Positions 35,063 to 43,701 of a stretch of 64,000 nucleotides of DNA are shown here, one piece after another (positions within the stretch are counted from its first letter, which is position 1; each line of letters opens with the position of its first letter). The notes under the pieces were generated by a model. The model had not been told where the DNA came from. It ran no database searches and worked only from the letters and a program-made list of their open reading frames with translations. This stretch comes from Halioglobus maricola (GTDB lineage: Bacteria > Pseudomonadota > Gammaproteobacteria > Pseudomonadales > Halieaceae). The stretch is from NCBI RefSeq assembly GCF_009388985.1, contig NZ_CP036422.1, positions 462,501-526,500 of the forward strand, in the 5' to 3' direction. Both the position numbers and the translations under genes were made by a program.

Positions 35063-36354
35063 CGCCCTTTGCCGGCACCCCGCTGGGCGAAGTAGCGCGG
35101 CTCATCGTCTATGCCCAGTAGCGTGCGGCGGATCATATCCAGACCCGCCGCCGCGATCATTGTCTGGAACAAGGTGCGCTCCACCGGCCAGCACAGACAG
35201 CGGGTGCGGATGTCTTCTCTACTGCCCCAGGCCAGCCATACGGTGCCCACCGGTTTGTCCTCGCTGCCGCCGCCCGGGCCTGCAATACCGGACACTGCGA
35301 TTGCGTAGTCGGCACCGCTGCGTTCCAGCGCGCCCAGCGCCATGCTGCGCACCACGGCTTCACTCACCGCGCCTTCGCTGGCCAGTACCTCGTTGGGCAC
35401 ACCCAGGACAGCATGCTTGATCTCGTTGGCGTAAGTGACAAAGCCCGCGTGGAAGCCGTCGGAGGAGCCGGCAATACGGGTGAGCATGGAGGCGATCAGG
35501 CCGCCGGTGCAGGACTCTGCGGTGGTCAGTGTCTGGCCCCGCTGGCGCAGTAACGCCAGAACACGCTCTGCCAGCTGGCAGCCGCCTTCACCAATGATGT
35601 GATCACCGAACAGGGTCTCGAGTTGCTCCCGGCACCACTGCCGCGCCGGCAGATCGGCAGCGCGGTCCACCATGAGTTTGATCTCCATTTGCGGCGCTCC
35701 GGCGCGAAAGCCCAGGTCTACCTCAGCCGGCCAGTCGCTGATGTGGTCGGCGATCATCTGCTGCGCAGAGGACTCGCCCAGGCCGAAGGTCTGCAGACGC
35801 AGGATGTCCCGTTCCACCGGCGCGTCCTGTGCGGCCGCCAGCTGCGCCACAATCAGGTCCATCATGGGCGCCAGTTCGCTGGGTACGCCGGGCGTGCAGA
35901 TCACCCGACAGCCGTTCACGGTCAGGGCGAACCCCACAGCGCTGCCGACGGGGTTGTCCACGACCTCGCAGCCCTCGGGCAGCATCGCCTGCTTCATATT
36001 GGCGGCGTTGAGGGCCAGGTTGCGTTTACCGCACCAGTGTTGCAGATGGGCCACTGCCTGCGGGTGCTCTACCGTGGGCACACCGGCAACCGCGGCCAGC
36101 ACCTCGGCTGTGAGGTCATCTACCGTGGGTCCGAGGCCGCCGTTGACGATGACCAGGTCGGCGTTGTGGGTCATCTGGGTCAGTTCCTGCTGCAGCAGGG
36201 GCACATCGTCGCCCACGGTCACTTTGCGATACACGCCGATGGCGAGTGCGGCCAGGCGTTGGGCGATCATGGCCGAATTGGAGTCCACCGTGTCGCCGCT
36301 CATGATCTCGTTGCCAGTGAGCAGCAGCTGCACGCGGGGGTTCTGGTCTGTCAT
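35059..36354 (-). CDS. cinA: CinA family protein (nicotinamide-nucleotide amidohydrolase, two-domain)
   Basis: 431 residues in two parts. The N-terminal MoaB-like domain (about 8-170) has LTGNEIMSGDTVDSNS and NGGLGPTVDDLTAEV, the ADP-ribose/FAD pyrophosphatase-like fold. The C-terminal PncC domain (about 265-415) has TAESCTGGLIASMLT and SGIAGPGGGSEDKPVGTVW, the nicotinamide mononucleotide deamidase signature. Together they recycle NMN to NaMN and hydrolyse ADP-ribose-type compounds. Standalone minus-strand gene. Confidence 0.95.
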   Translation of the reverse strand: MTDQNPRVQLLLTGNEIMSGDTVDSNSAMIAQRLAALAIGVYRKVTVGDDVPLLQQELTQMTHNADLVIVNGGLGPTVDDLTAEVLAAVAGVPTVEHPQAVAHLQHWCGKRNLALNAANMKQAMLPEGCEVVDNPVGSAVGFALTVNGCRVICTPGVPSELAPMMDLIVAQLAAAQDAPVERDILRLQTFGLGESSAQQMIADHISDWPAEVDLGFRAGAPQMEIKLMVDRAADLPARQWCREQLETLFGDHIIGEGGCQLAERVLALLRQRGQTLTTAESCTGGLIASMLTRIAGSSDGFHAGFVTYANEIKHAVLGVPNEVLASEGAVSEAVVRSMALGALERSGADYAIAVSGIAGPGGGSEDKPVGTVWLAWGSREDIRTRCLCWPVERTLFQTMIAAAGLDMIRRTLLGIDDEPRYFAQRGAGKGR

Positions 36355-36482
36355 TTTGGATTACCTGGGTCGCTTTGCGAAGCAAGCATAGCGCCAATGC
36401 TTTCGCTGGGGCAAAGTGCTATTTTGGATTTACGCACGCTACTCATACTCACGGTTCCAGCACTTTATGACAACGAGAGCAT

Positions 36483-37067
36483 ATGTCCGGCACCCGCTAC
36501 TGCCCTGAATGCGGCGCAGCCCTGGCCCGTCACGTCGTTGGTGGCGAGACGCGCAATCACTGGATCTGCACCGGTTGCAGCGCGTTGCACCACGATTCCC
36601 CTATGATCGTGGTAACGGCGTTTGTCGCTTGTGAGGACCGCCTGCTGTGGGTGCAACGCGGCATTGAGCCCCAGCGTGGGCAGTGGGCCATTCCCGGCGG
36701 GTTCATGGAGCAACAAGAAACGCTGGCCCAGGGTGCCGCGCGGGAACTGCACGAAGAGGCGGGGGTGTTATTGCCGCCGGAGCAGCTGCAGCTCTACATG
36801 ACCGGCACCATTACGTTTATCAATCAGGTCTACGTGGCGTTTCGCGCGCGAGTGGATACGGATTTCTGTGAGCCGGGGCCTGAGTCTCAGGCCTGTGGTT
36901 TCTTCAGCCGCGACGAATGCCCCTGGCTTGATGTCGCCTACCCTCAGGTCAACGACTCCATCGAGCAGGCCTATAGCGACCTGGAGAGCGGCCGTTTCGA
37001 TGTCTGGCAGGCGGAGATGACGGAGGGGCGCTATGACTTCTGGTCGGTGTCCCAGTCAGGGCGCTGA
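36483..37067 (+). CDS. NUDIX hydrolase with N-terminal zinc ribbon
   Basis: 194 residues. CPECG (residue 6 on) and CTGC about 20 residues later form a zinc ribbon like that of NudC. The Nudix box follows as GGFMEQQETLAQGAARELHEEAGV, whose REL-EEAG part supplies the metal-binding acids. It hydrolyses a nucleoside diphosphate linked to another group. NADH or capped-RNA pyrophosphatase activity is possible, but the NudC SQPWPFPxS signature is missing. Divergent from cinA. Confidence 0.9.
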   Translation: MSGTRYCPECGAALARHVVGGETRNHWICTGCSALHHDSPMIVVTAFVACEDRLLWVQRGIEPQRGQWAIPGGFMEQQETLAQGAARELHEEAGVLLPPEQLQLYMTGTITFINQVYVAFRARVDTDFCEPGPESQACGFFSRDECPWLDVAYPQVNDSIEQAYSDLESGRFDVWQAEMTEGRYDFWSVSQSGR

Positions 37068-37076
37068 CGCAGCCAA

Positions 37077-37667
37077 TCAGAAACCGCCGTGGGTTTTCAG
37101 GTGATCGATCTCAGCGGGGGTGGATTCGCGCCCGAGGGCGGCATTGCGGTGAGGAAAGCGGCCGAATCTGGCGATAACCTCCCGGTGGGCAACGGCAAAA
37201 CGGCTGTATCCGGCTATGGCTTCAAGCCCGGTAACGGCCTCCAGTTCAGCGAATAATTCGACGCACTCTTCCTGCGCATCCAGATTCTCTGCGTGTTCAA
37301 GCGGCAGGAACAAAAACACCTGATGCACCGCCGGCATGCGGGCGTGGTGGCCGTGGGCGATCTGGTGCTGGGCCAGCGCAAACGCACGTGCGTCGCCGGA
37401 GAAAGCCCTGGCCTCACCGCGAAACAGGGTGCGAGTGAACTGATCGAGCAGTAGTATCAGGGCAATGACACCGCGATCGCTGGTTTCCCAGTCGCTCAGG
37501 CCACCCGCCAGTGCTTCCTCCACGAGCTCGCCAAACAAGTCGCCACAGCGTGCGTCGTCGGCCGGCGTTGACTGGAACCAGAGTTGGTTGCGACTTTTGG
37601 CGGCCATGCCGTACTCGTCCAGCTCGCCAAACCAGTACTGGTGAATCGCATCGATACTGTCTGTCAT
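37077..37667 (-). CDS. DUF924 family protein
   Basis: 196 residues with the typical DUF924 text: IHQYWFGELDEYG at the start, ALILLLDQFTRTLFRGEARAF in the middle (D-Q-F-x-R), FLFLPLEHAENLDAQEECVELF, and the C-terminal FGRFPHRNAALGRESTPAE. It is an all-helical TPR-like family found in bacteria and eukaryotes with no known activity. It converges with the NUDIX gene (9 bases) and is divergent from fklB. Confidence 0.92.
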   Translation of the reverse strand: MTDSIDAIHQYWFGELDEYGMAAKSRNQLWFQSTPADDARCGDLFGELVEEALAGGLSDWETSDRGVIALILLLDQFTRTLFRGEARAFSGDARAFALAQHQIAHGHHARMPAVHQVFLFLPLEHAENLDAQEECVELFAELEAVTGLEAIAGYSRFAVAHREVIARFGRFPHRNAALGRESTPAEIDHLKTHGGF

Positions 37668-37754
37668 CGCCTTACTCTCTATGAGACTCGATAGCCCTGC
37701 GCCGGATGTGATAAATTGCGCGTCCTTTTTGACACAGCATAGCGGAAATTTTTC

Positions 37755-38387
37755 ATGGCACTACAACCTGAGGTGGATCTTGCCACCGACGAACAGAAGG
37801 TAAGTTACGGCTTTGGTCTCCAGTTCGGCGACCAGCTGAAGCGCAATGATTTTGAAGGCCTGGACGTGGAGGCGGTCATCGCCGCGATTCGCCATTGGTA
37901 TGTGCATGGCGAAACGGCCATGAGTGACGCAGACCTGAACCCGGCGTTCCAGCGCATCCAGGACCGGCAGAAAGCGAAAGAGGCCGAGGAGGCCAGCAAG
38001 TACCAGGTACTGGCTGAGGAATTCATGAAGCGCAATGGGGAACGCGAGGAAGTAAGCGTGACCGAGAGCGGCCTGCAGTGGGAAGTGCTGGAAGCGGGCA
38101 GCGGCGACAAGCCGGGTGCGACTGACACGGTGGTGACTCACTATCACGGGACTTTCCCCGACGGCCGGGTCTTCGACAGCTCGGTTGAGCGTGGCGAGCC
38201 GGCTGAATTCGGCGTTAACCAGGTCATTCCGGGTTGGACTGAGGCGCTGCAGATGATGTCAGTGGGCGACAAGTGGCGCATCGCTTGTCCGCCGCAGTTG
38301 GCCTATGGCGAGCAGGGGGCTGGTGGGTCTATTCCTCCCAATAGTGCGCTCGTTTTCGAGATTCATCTCATAGAGATCAAAGCTTAG
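37755..38387 (+). CDS. fklB: FKBP-type peptidyl-prolyl isomerase (FklB/FkpA-like)
   Basis: 210 residues with an N-terminal dimerisation domain (about 8-80, KVSYGFGLQFGDQLKRN) and a C-terminal FKBP domain (about 95-210). The active-site residues are seen in GRVFDSSVERGEPAEFGVNQVIPGW and AYGEQGAGGSIPPNSALVFEIHL. No signal peptide, so cytoplasmic, as in E. coli FklB (206 residues). It catalyses proline cis-trans isomerisation and assists folding. A hairpin terminator candidate follows. Confidence 0.93.
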   Translation: MALQPEVDLATDEQKVSYGFGLQFGDQLKRNDFEGLDVEAVIAAIRHWYVHGETAMSDADLNPAFQRIQDRQKAKEAEEASKYQVLAEEFMKRNGEREEVSVTESGLQWEVLEAGSGDKPGATDTVVTHYHGTFPDGRVFDSSVERGEPAEFGVNQVIPGWTEALQMMSVGDKWRIACPPQLAYGEQGAGGSIPPNSALVFEIHLIEIKA

Positions 38388-38405
38388 GTCTTGTTCTGGC
38401 TAAGC

Positions 38406-38470
38406 GGTCCGGGAGCGGTCCAAGCCCTCCCGAACCTCTATTCCGGCTGATTCCAGCCAGAATTTCTTGT
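38406..38470 (+). terminator. Tandem hairpins after fklB, probable terminator
   Basis: The first hairpin pairs CGGGAG (38410-38415) with CTCCCG (38427-38432). The second pairs TTCCGGCTG (38441-38449) with CAGCCAGAA (38454-38462) with one mismatch and is followed by TTTCTTGTT. It lies between fklB and the ParA gene. Confidence 0.6.
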
Positions 38471-38550
38471 TCGCCGCTTACATTGAAATCGGTGATTGAT
38501 TACACTGAGAATCATCCCTTCAAGTGATATCAGAGAGCGGTAATCCAGCC

Positions 38551-39351
38551 ATGAGACGTGTCGTTTTTAACCAGAAAGGCGGGGTCGGCAAGACCAGCAT
38601 CACCTGCAATCTTGCGGCTATCAGTGCCAGCATGGGCTATCGCACGCTGGTTCTTGACCTGGATGTGCAGGGCAATACCACTCACTATCTCGTGGGCGAG
38701 ATCGATGCCGATGCCTTTCCGGCGGAAGCTCAGGGCGTGGCGGGGTTGTTCAAGCAGACCGTCGGTTCCCGACGGATGCAGAAGAACCCGGATTCCTTCG
38801 TCTGGGAGACCCCCTACGAGAACCTCTATCTCATGCCCTCCAGTCCCGTGCTCTCCGACATGGAGAAGGAGCTTGAGTCACGCTACAAAATCTACAAGCT
38901 CCGTGATGCACTGGACAAACTGGTAGATGAGTACGACCGGATCTACATCGACACGCCGCCCAATTTCAACTTCTACTCCAAATCAGCGCTGATCGCCGCG
39001 GACACCGTACTGGTGCCGTTTGACTGCGACAGCTTCGCGCGCCAGTCCCTCTACTCGCTGATGGACAACATGGCCGAGCTGCAGGAAGACCACAATCCCG
39101 AGCTGGTAGTGGAAGGCATCGTGATCAACCAGTTCAACTCCCAGGCCCGCTTGCCCGGCGAACTGGTGGCCGAGCTCGAAGACGAGGGCTACCCCGTGTT
39201 CGACACCTACCTCAACACCTCGGTGAAGATGAAAGAATCCCACCGCGAACACCGTCCCCTGATCGACATGGCCCCCAGCCACAAACTCACCGGTCAGTTC
39301 CTCGACCTCCATGCCGAGCTTGAGAAGTCCCCTTCCGTCGCAGCGGCTTAG
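38551..39351 (+). CDS. ParA/MinD-type ATPase (orphan)
   Basis: 266 residues from ATG 38551. The deviant Walker A motif is KGGVGKTS (residues 9-16) with the signature Lys; Walker A' is VLDLDVQGNTT; Walker B is YDRIYIDTPPN. So it is a ParA-type ATPase that should dimerise on ATP and bind DNA or a surface. There is no parB, centromere-like repeat, flagellar or Wzz partner nearby, and the chromosomal ParAB pair is normally next to gidB, so this is a lone paralogue with an unknown cargo. Neighbours fklB and cysH are unrelated. Confidence 0.9.
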   Translation: MRRVVFNQKGGVGKTSITCNLAAISASMGYRTLVLDLDVQGNTTHYLVGEIDADAFPAEAQGVAGLFKQTVGSRRMQKNPDSFVWETPYENLYLMPSSPVLSDMEKELESRYKIYKLRDALDKLVDEYDRIYIDTPPNFNFYSKSALIAADTVLVPFDCDSFARQSLYSLMDNMAELQEDHNPELVVEGIVINQFNSQARLPGELVAELEDEGYPVFDTYLNTSVKMKESHREHRPLIDMAPSHKLTGQFLDLHAELEKSPSVAAA

Positions 39352-39509
39352 TTTATTGCGCTACTTACTGAGGGACGCGGGGAAGACGCCAGAGGCTCAA
39401 ACTATCTTCTGGCCAGTGGGCTAAAACCGTTCTCACAGGAATATATTTATAAACTTCGGTTATTTGTAACCACTCTATTGATTCGATAAAGTTCTGACCC
39501 TCGAATATT

Positions 39510-40154
39510 GTGAGCAAACTACCCGTGTTGGATCTGGACCTCGACAATGTAAATGCATCCCTGCGCGACAAGAGCGCCGGGGAGATTGTGCGTTGGGCAT
39601 TGGGGTTGCAGGTGCCCACCATATCCACCACCAGCATGGGCAAAAACGCAGCAGTCATGCTGCATCTCGTCAGCGAGCAGGACAAGAAAGTGCCCGTCAT
39701 CTGGGTGGATTCAGGCTATAACCTGCGCGATACCTATGTCGTAGCCGAGCGCCTGATCGAGAAGCTCGACCTGAACATGCATGTATTTTCGCCGCAAATG
39801 ACCTCCGAACGACGCAACGCCATCATGGGTGGCGTGCCTACCGTGGACGAGGAGGAGCGGCATCAGGAGTTTACCCGGCAGGTGAAGCTCGAACCCTTCG
39901 GCCGTGCTCTCGATACCTTCAAGCCCGAAATCTGGCTCACCGGTATTCGCAGGGAAGAGACCGAGCACCGCAAGACCCTCGACATCGTGTCGATGGACAA
40001 CCGGGGCATCATCAAGGTCGCGCCTATTTTCAACTGGTCGGATGACGATGTTGAGGATTATATGGAGCGCTTTGAGCTACCCACCTGCCGCCACTATTTC
40101 GACCCCACCAAGGTACATGACGGCCGCGAGTGCGGCTTGCATACCGCCGCCTGA
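39510..40154 (+). CDS. cysH: Phosphoadenylyl-sulfate reductase
   Basis: 214 residues, apparently from GTG 39510 without a clear ribosome site. TTSMGKNAAVMLHLV is the PP-loop-like nucleotide site, followed by VIWVDSGYNLRDTY and LTGIRREETEHR. The C-terminal ECGLH carries the catalytic Cys that attacks the sulfonucleotide. The CC pairs that hold the 4Fe-4S cluster of APS reductases are absent, so this is the thioredoxin-dependent PAPS type. Produces sulfite for cysteine synthesis. No cysIJ is adjacent. Confidence 0.93.
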   Translation: MSKLPVLDLDLDNVNASLRDKSAGEIVRWALGLQVPTISTTSMGKNAAVMLHLVSEQDKKVPVIWVDSGYNLRDTYVVAERLIEKLDLNMHVFSPQMTSERRNAIMGGVPTVDEEERHQEFTRQVKLEPFGRALDTFKPEIWLTGIRREETEHRKTLDIVSMDNRGIIKVAPIFNWSDDDVEDYMERFELPTCRHYFDPTKVHDGRECGLHTAA

Positions 40155-40162
40155 ACCGCCTG

Positions 40163-40178
40163 GCGGGCGTCAGCCCGC
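40163..40178. terminator. Hairpin between cysH and the convergent small membrane gene
   Basis: GCGGGC and GCCCGC pair around the loop gtca, the same tetraloop as the hairpin at 12341. There is no T-run. It overlaps the stop codon of the convergent small gene and may serve both sides. Confidence 0.35.
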
Positions 40179-40301
40179 TACAAACGCCACGCCGGCTGCC
40201 AGCGCGATAGTGGCCAATGCAAATATGCCAATTACCGTGGCGAGCTGGCGCATCGCTTTCTTGTCGGCCAGAGTGTCATCTTCGAGAAAGTGCTGAGTCA
40301 T
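40170..40301 (-). CDS. Small membrane protein, 43 residues
   Basis: A short frame with a strong AGGAG six bases before the ATG at 40301 (the longer frame to 40481 crosses the divergent TPR gene and lacks such a site). The peptide has a charged N-terminus (MTQHFLEDDTLADKKAMR) and a single hydrophobic span (LATVIGIFALATIALAAG) to near the end, so it should sit in the inner membrane with N in the cytoplasm. No family recognised; small single-span proteins of this sort often modulate transporters. The hydrophobic pattern and ribosome site are the only evidence. Confidence 0.65.
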   Translation of the reverse strand: MTQHFLEDDTLADKKAMRQLATVIGIFALATIALAAGVAFVAG

Positions 40302-40442
40302 GTTGCTGCTCCTGTTAGCATTTTTAGTCGGAGGAATACATTCACACGCCTGGCAGCATGCGGCGGTGAAGGTCGATCCGCATTGACCTCGATCAAGCTG
40401 CGCTATTCTGCGGGCTGAGTTACACTGAAGCTGGAGGTCGCC

Positions 40443-41657
40443 ATGTTCCACTGTCCGCGACAATGCCTTGAATCCATACACCTGCCCCGATGCCGGTGGA
40501 GGGATGTCTTTGTCTTGCCACTTGCGGGCCTGCTCGTGTCGACATTGGCCGCTTGCGCCACCAGCACGCCAGCGCCTGAAGTCACAAATCTTGAACCCAT
40601 CCAGTTACCCGGGCAGACGATTGGCGTGGACGAGGTTGCCGCCCAGGCGCCTACACCCGACCTTCTCGTGCTTGATGCAGACATGAAAAAGTTTGTCTCG
40701 ACCTACGCCGGCGAAGAGCTGGGCAAACGCGAGCGTCTGCGCTCGCTGCACCGGGCGGTGTCTGGCCCATCGATTCTGGGGATGGATTACGATCCGACGG
40801 CGGAGGGCAGTGCGATAGAAGCCTTTCACCGGGAAACGGCCAACTGCCTGTCTTACGCCAATATGTTTGTGGCCCTGGCCCGGGAGGCCGGTCTGGATGC
40901 TCGCTATCAATGGGTGGAAGTGCGCCCCCAGTGGACGCGTATGGGGGAGCGAGTCGCTGTTCGCCTGCATGTGAATGCAGTGGTCCACCTGAACCGCCAG
41001 GATCGCTTCATGGTGGATATTGACCCCCTGCCATCCCGAGATTTCGCCGGAACCCAGGAGATCTCCGACAGTGACGCCCAGGCCCTGTATCACAACAATA
41101 TCGCCATGGACGCGCTGGCTCGGGAAGAACTCGATATAGCCTGGACTCAGGCTGTGCGCGCTCTGCAACTGGCACCGCAGATGCCTCACTTGTGGGTGAA
41201 CCTGGGGGCCGTATACCGCCGCACTCATCAGTACGATGCAGCCGAGGCTGCTTATATGCAGGCGCTGGCGCTGGACGGCATGGAGCGCTCCGCCATGAAC
41301 AATCTACTGGTCTTGTACCAGGTCACCGGCGACACCGAGCAAGTTGAATACTGGAAAGAGCGTGTTCTCAAGTACCGCGACAGCAATCCCTATTACCACG
41401 CCTGGTTGGGCGATCTGGCGGCGGAAGAGGGAGACTGGCGCAGCGCCAGTGACTACTACCAGCGGGCACTGGGGCTGCAGCCGGAAGACGCTACCCTGCT
41501 GTTTTCACTGGGCTTGATTTACGAGCAGTTGGATGAGCTCAAGGCTGCCCAGCGCTATGTGGAACAGGCGCTCTCAAAGTCCAGTCTGGTGCGCGAGCGC
41601 GAGCGCTACCGGATCAAGTTGGACGAACTGAATCGAATCCAGACGGCCGCCTACTGA
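40443..41657 (+). CDS. Lipoprotein with transglutaminase-like and TPR domains
   Basis: 404 residues; GGAGG precedes the ATG. Lipobox LAAC near residue 38. A transglutaminase-like core (about 110-200) shows ANCLSYANMFVALAREAGL with the catalytic Cys position, then VRLHVNAVVHL with the His and FMVDIDP with the Asp. At least four TPRs follow (about 215-400), such as MPHLWVNLGAVYRRTHQYDAAEAAY and WRSASDYYQRALGLQPED. The combination suggests an envelope peptidase or acyl-transfer-like scaffold, activity unproven. Overlaps the convergent PPOX gene by 7 bases. Confidence 0.85.
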   Translation: MFHCPRQCLESIHLPRCRWRDVFVLPLAGLLVSTLAACATSTPAPEVTNLEPIQLPGQTIGVDEVAAQAPTPDLLVLDADMKKFVSTYAGEELGKRERLRSLHRAVSGPSILGMDYDPTAEGSAIEAFHRETANCLSYANMFVALAREAGLDARYQWVEVRPQWTRMGERVAVRLHVNAVVHLNRQDRFMVDIDPLPSRDFAGTQEISDSDAQALYHNNIAMDALAREELDIAWTQAVRALQLAPQMPHLWVNLGAVYRRTHQYDAAEAAYMQALALDGMERSAMNNLLVLYQVTGDTEQVEYWKERVLKYRDSNPYYHAWLGDLAAEEGDWRSASDYYQRALGLQPEDATLLFSLGLIYEQLDELKAAQRYVEQALSKSSLVRERERYRIKLDELNRIQTAAY

Positions 41658-42040
41658 GGGATATGCACCCGGATGTAGGCGCGCTTGTCTTTCTTACCTG
41701 TCAGACCGGAAAAGAAGTCGGTCACTTTCATGCTCAGGCCATACTTTTTATGCAGTGCCTCCAGCGCGGTGGCGATGTCCTCGGGGCTGTCCAGTAGTTC
41801 GGCCTGGGTGTCCATGAATTCGCCCTTGAGTTTGCCCGATACGGTGCACGGCGCCACGCGCGCTTCACTGAAGTTGCGCAAGCGCTTTACCTTGCCGGCG
41901 TCCTCAGCGGAGAAGAGGTAGTAGTGTCCATTCAGCGGGGCAAACCAGACCGGCGTGGCCACGTAGTCGCCAGAGCGTTTGAGGGTGGCGAAGCTCAGGT
42001 ATTTGCCCGCTTCGAGTTTTGCTATTTGTTGCTTGCTCAT
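41651..42040 (-). CDS. Pyridoxamine 5'-phosphate oxidase-fold protein (PPOX class)
   Basis: 129 residues with the split-barrel flavin fold: KYLSFATLKRSGDYVATPVWFAPLNGHYYLFS at the start (F420/FMN-type), then VKRLRNFSEARVAPC and a final KKDKRAYIRVHIP. Similar to the short F420-dependent oxidoreductases annotated as PPOX class, but cofactor cannot be told here; FMN or heme binding is also found in the family. Divergent from the SDR gene. Confidence 0.85.
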   Translation of the reverse strand: MSKQQIAKLEAGKYLSFATLKRSGDYVATPVWFAPLNGHYYLFSAEDAGKVKRLRNFSEARVAPCTVSGKLKGEFMDTQAELLDSPEDIATALEALHKKYGLSMKVTDFFSGLTGKKDKRAYIRVHIPQ

Positions 42041-42141
42041 GGTTTTTGCTATTCCCGTACAAAGGTATCTGGCCTAAGCCACCATTAAAACGCTATTGTG
42101 CCGGGGCGACAATATGCGGCCAATACGATGGGAGTTCCAGC

Positions 42142-43089
42142 ATGAGCCAATTCAACAACACTTCGACCACCGACGACGTTATCGCCGGGATCGACCTCAG
42201 TGGCAAGCGCGCCGTGATTACCGGGGCTTCCTCCGGGCTGGGCGTGGAAACGGCCCGCACCCTGGCGAACGCGGGCGCCGCAGTGACTCTGGTTGCCCGC
42301 GACGAAAGCAAGCTGGCGACGGCACTCGCGGGCCTGCAGGAGGCGGTGCCCGGCGCCAGCTTCGACATGGCGGTACTGGATCTGGCAGACCTGGACAGTG
42401 TGCGCCGTGGCGCGGCTACCATACTCGCCCAGACAGGCAGCATTGATATGCTGGTAAATAACGCCGGGGTGATGGCCTGCCCGTTGCTGCGCACGGCGCA
42501 GGGCTTTGAGATGCAGTTCGGTACTAACCATCTGGGCCACTTCCTGCTCACCTCACTGTTGATGCCAGCACTGCTGGCAGGGGCGCCTTCGCGAGTTGTG
42601 AACCTCAGCTCCGCCGCCCATAAATTTGCCCCGCTAAATCTCGATGACCCGAACTACCTTGAACGCGACTACCACAAGTGGCAGTCGTACGGGGAGTCGA
42701 AAACCGCCAACGTGTTGTTCAGTGTCGAGCTGGAGCAGAGATTCGGTACCAGGGGTGTGCATTCCCTGGCGGTGCATCCGGGGATGATCGCGACTGAGCT
42801 CGGTCGGCATATGGAGCCCGCGGATTTTGAGTTGATCGCCGGCGATACCGATCCGGCAGACCTGCCTTACAAAACCGTACCCGCGGGGGCTGCCACCAGC
42901 GTTTGGGCGGCGACTTCCCCTCATTTGGAAGGGACCGGTGGCCTTTATCTCGAAGATTGTCACATTGCGGAAGCGGCGGCTGGCAATTCGACCGGAGGTA
43001 TAGAATCCTATGCTCTGGATCGGCAGTACGCCGAGCAATTGTGGCTGCTGTCAGAAGAGCTGATCGGCGAGCCTTTCTATAGCCATTGA
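42142..43089 (+). CDS. SDR family oxidoreductase (retinol dehydrogenase/protochlorophyllide reductase-like)
   Basis: 315 residues from ATG 42142 (GGGAG upstream; the frame from 42019 crosses the upstream gene's start). Rossmann motif TGASSGLGVETA, then LVNNAGVMACPL, and FGTNHLGHFLLT as in the extended retinol-dehydrogenase-like group. The active site is YGESKTANVLF (YxxxK). Subfamily members reduce carbonyls of varied lipids or xenobiotics; substrate not known. Ends 13 bases before the SYLF gene. Confidence 0.9.
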   Translation: MSQFNNTSTTDDVIAGIDLSGKRAVITGASSGLGVETARTLANAGAAVTLVARDESKLATALAGLQEAVPGASFDMAVLDLADLDSVRRGAATILAQTGSIDMLVNNAGVMACPLLRTAQGFEMQFGTNHLGHFLLTSLLMPALLAGAPSRVVNLSSAAHKFAPLNLDDPNYLERDYHKWQSYGESKTANVLFSVELEQRFGTRGVHSLAVHPGMIATELGRHMEPADFELIAGDTDPADLPYKTVPAGAATSVWAATSPHLEGTGGLYLEDCHIAEAAAGNSTGGIESYALDRQYAEQLWLLSEELIGEPFYSH

Positions 43090-43102
43090 CCTGGAGGTCA
43101 CC

Positions 43103-43639
43103 GTGAATCGCATTGTCTGGTCGCTCACGTTACTGCTGTTATTGTTGAGTGGGCCGTTGCGCGCCGACTCGGTAGAACATATCAATTCCGAGAGTGTGCG
43201 AGTACTCGGGCTCCTGCAGGACGAGGTGCCCGGTGCTGATGGGATGATCCGCGCTGCAGCGGGTGTGCTGGTGTTCCCTGACGTGGTCAAGCTCGGCTTT
43301 GGTGTGGGCGGCCAGTACGGTGAGGGCGTGCTTCTGGTCGCGGGCGAGCCCGAGGGTTATTACGCTACCGCGGGTGCCTCTTTTGGCTTGCAACTGGGCG
43401 CCGTGCGCAAATCGGAAGTGATCCTGTTCATGACGGACGAGGCGCTGCAGCAGTTTAGCGGCAGCCGCGGCTGGCAGGTGGGGATCGATGGCAATGTCAC
43501 TGTGGTAAAGCACAGTGCGGGTGCCCATCTGGATTCGCGCGAAGCGCAGGATCCGGTGGTCGCTTTTATCCTCTCTGATGAAGGCCTGATGGCCGACCTT
43601 TCGCTGGAAGGCGCCAAGATCACTCGTCTCGCACGCTAG
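43103..43639 (+). CDS. SYLF/Ysc84 domain protein, exported
   Basis: 178 residues from GTG 43103 with GGAGGTCACC upstream. Signal peptide to about residue 22 (LRADS). The domain shows AAGVLVFPDVVKLGFGVGGQYGEGVLLV, the SYLF signature, and FGLQLGAVRKSEVILFMTDEAL, typical of Ysc84. In eukaryotes the domain binds phosphoinositides; bacterial forms are periplasmic with unknown lipid partners. Possibly in one unit with the SDR gene just upstream. Confidence 0.9.
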   Translation: MNRIVWSLTLLLLLLSGPLRADSVEHINSESVRVLGLLQDEVPGADGMIRAAAGVLVFPDVVKLGFGVGGQYGEGVLLVAGEPEGYYATAGASFGLQLGAVRKSEVILFMTDEALQQFSGSRGWQVGIDGNVTVVKHSAGAHLDSREAQDPVVAFILSDEGLMADLSLEGAKITRLAR

Positions 43640-43701
43640 GCATGGTGAGAGACTGCAGGATCGGTTATCCTCCGCGACTTTAGCATCTCGGAGTTCTCGC
43701 C

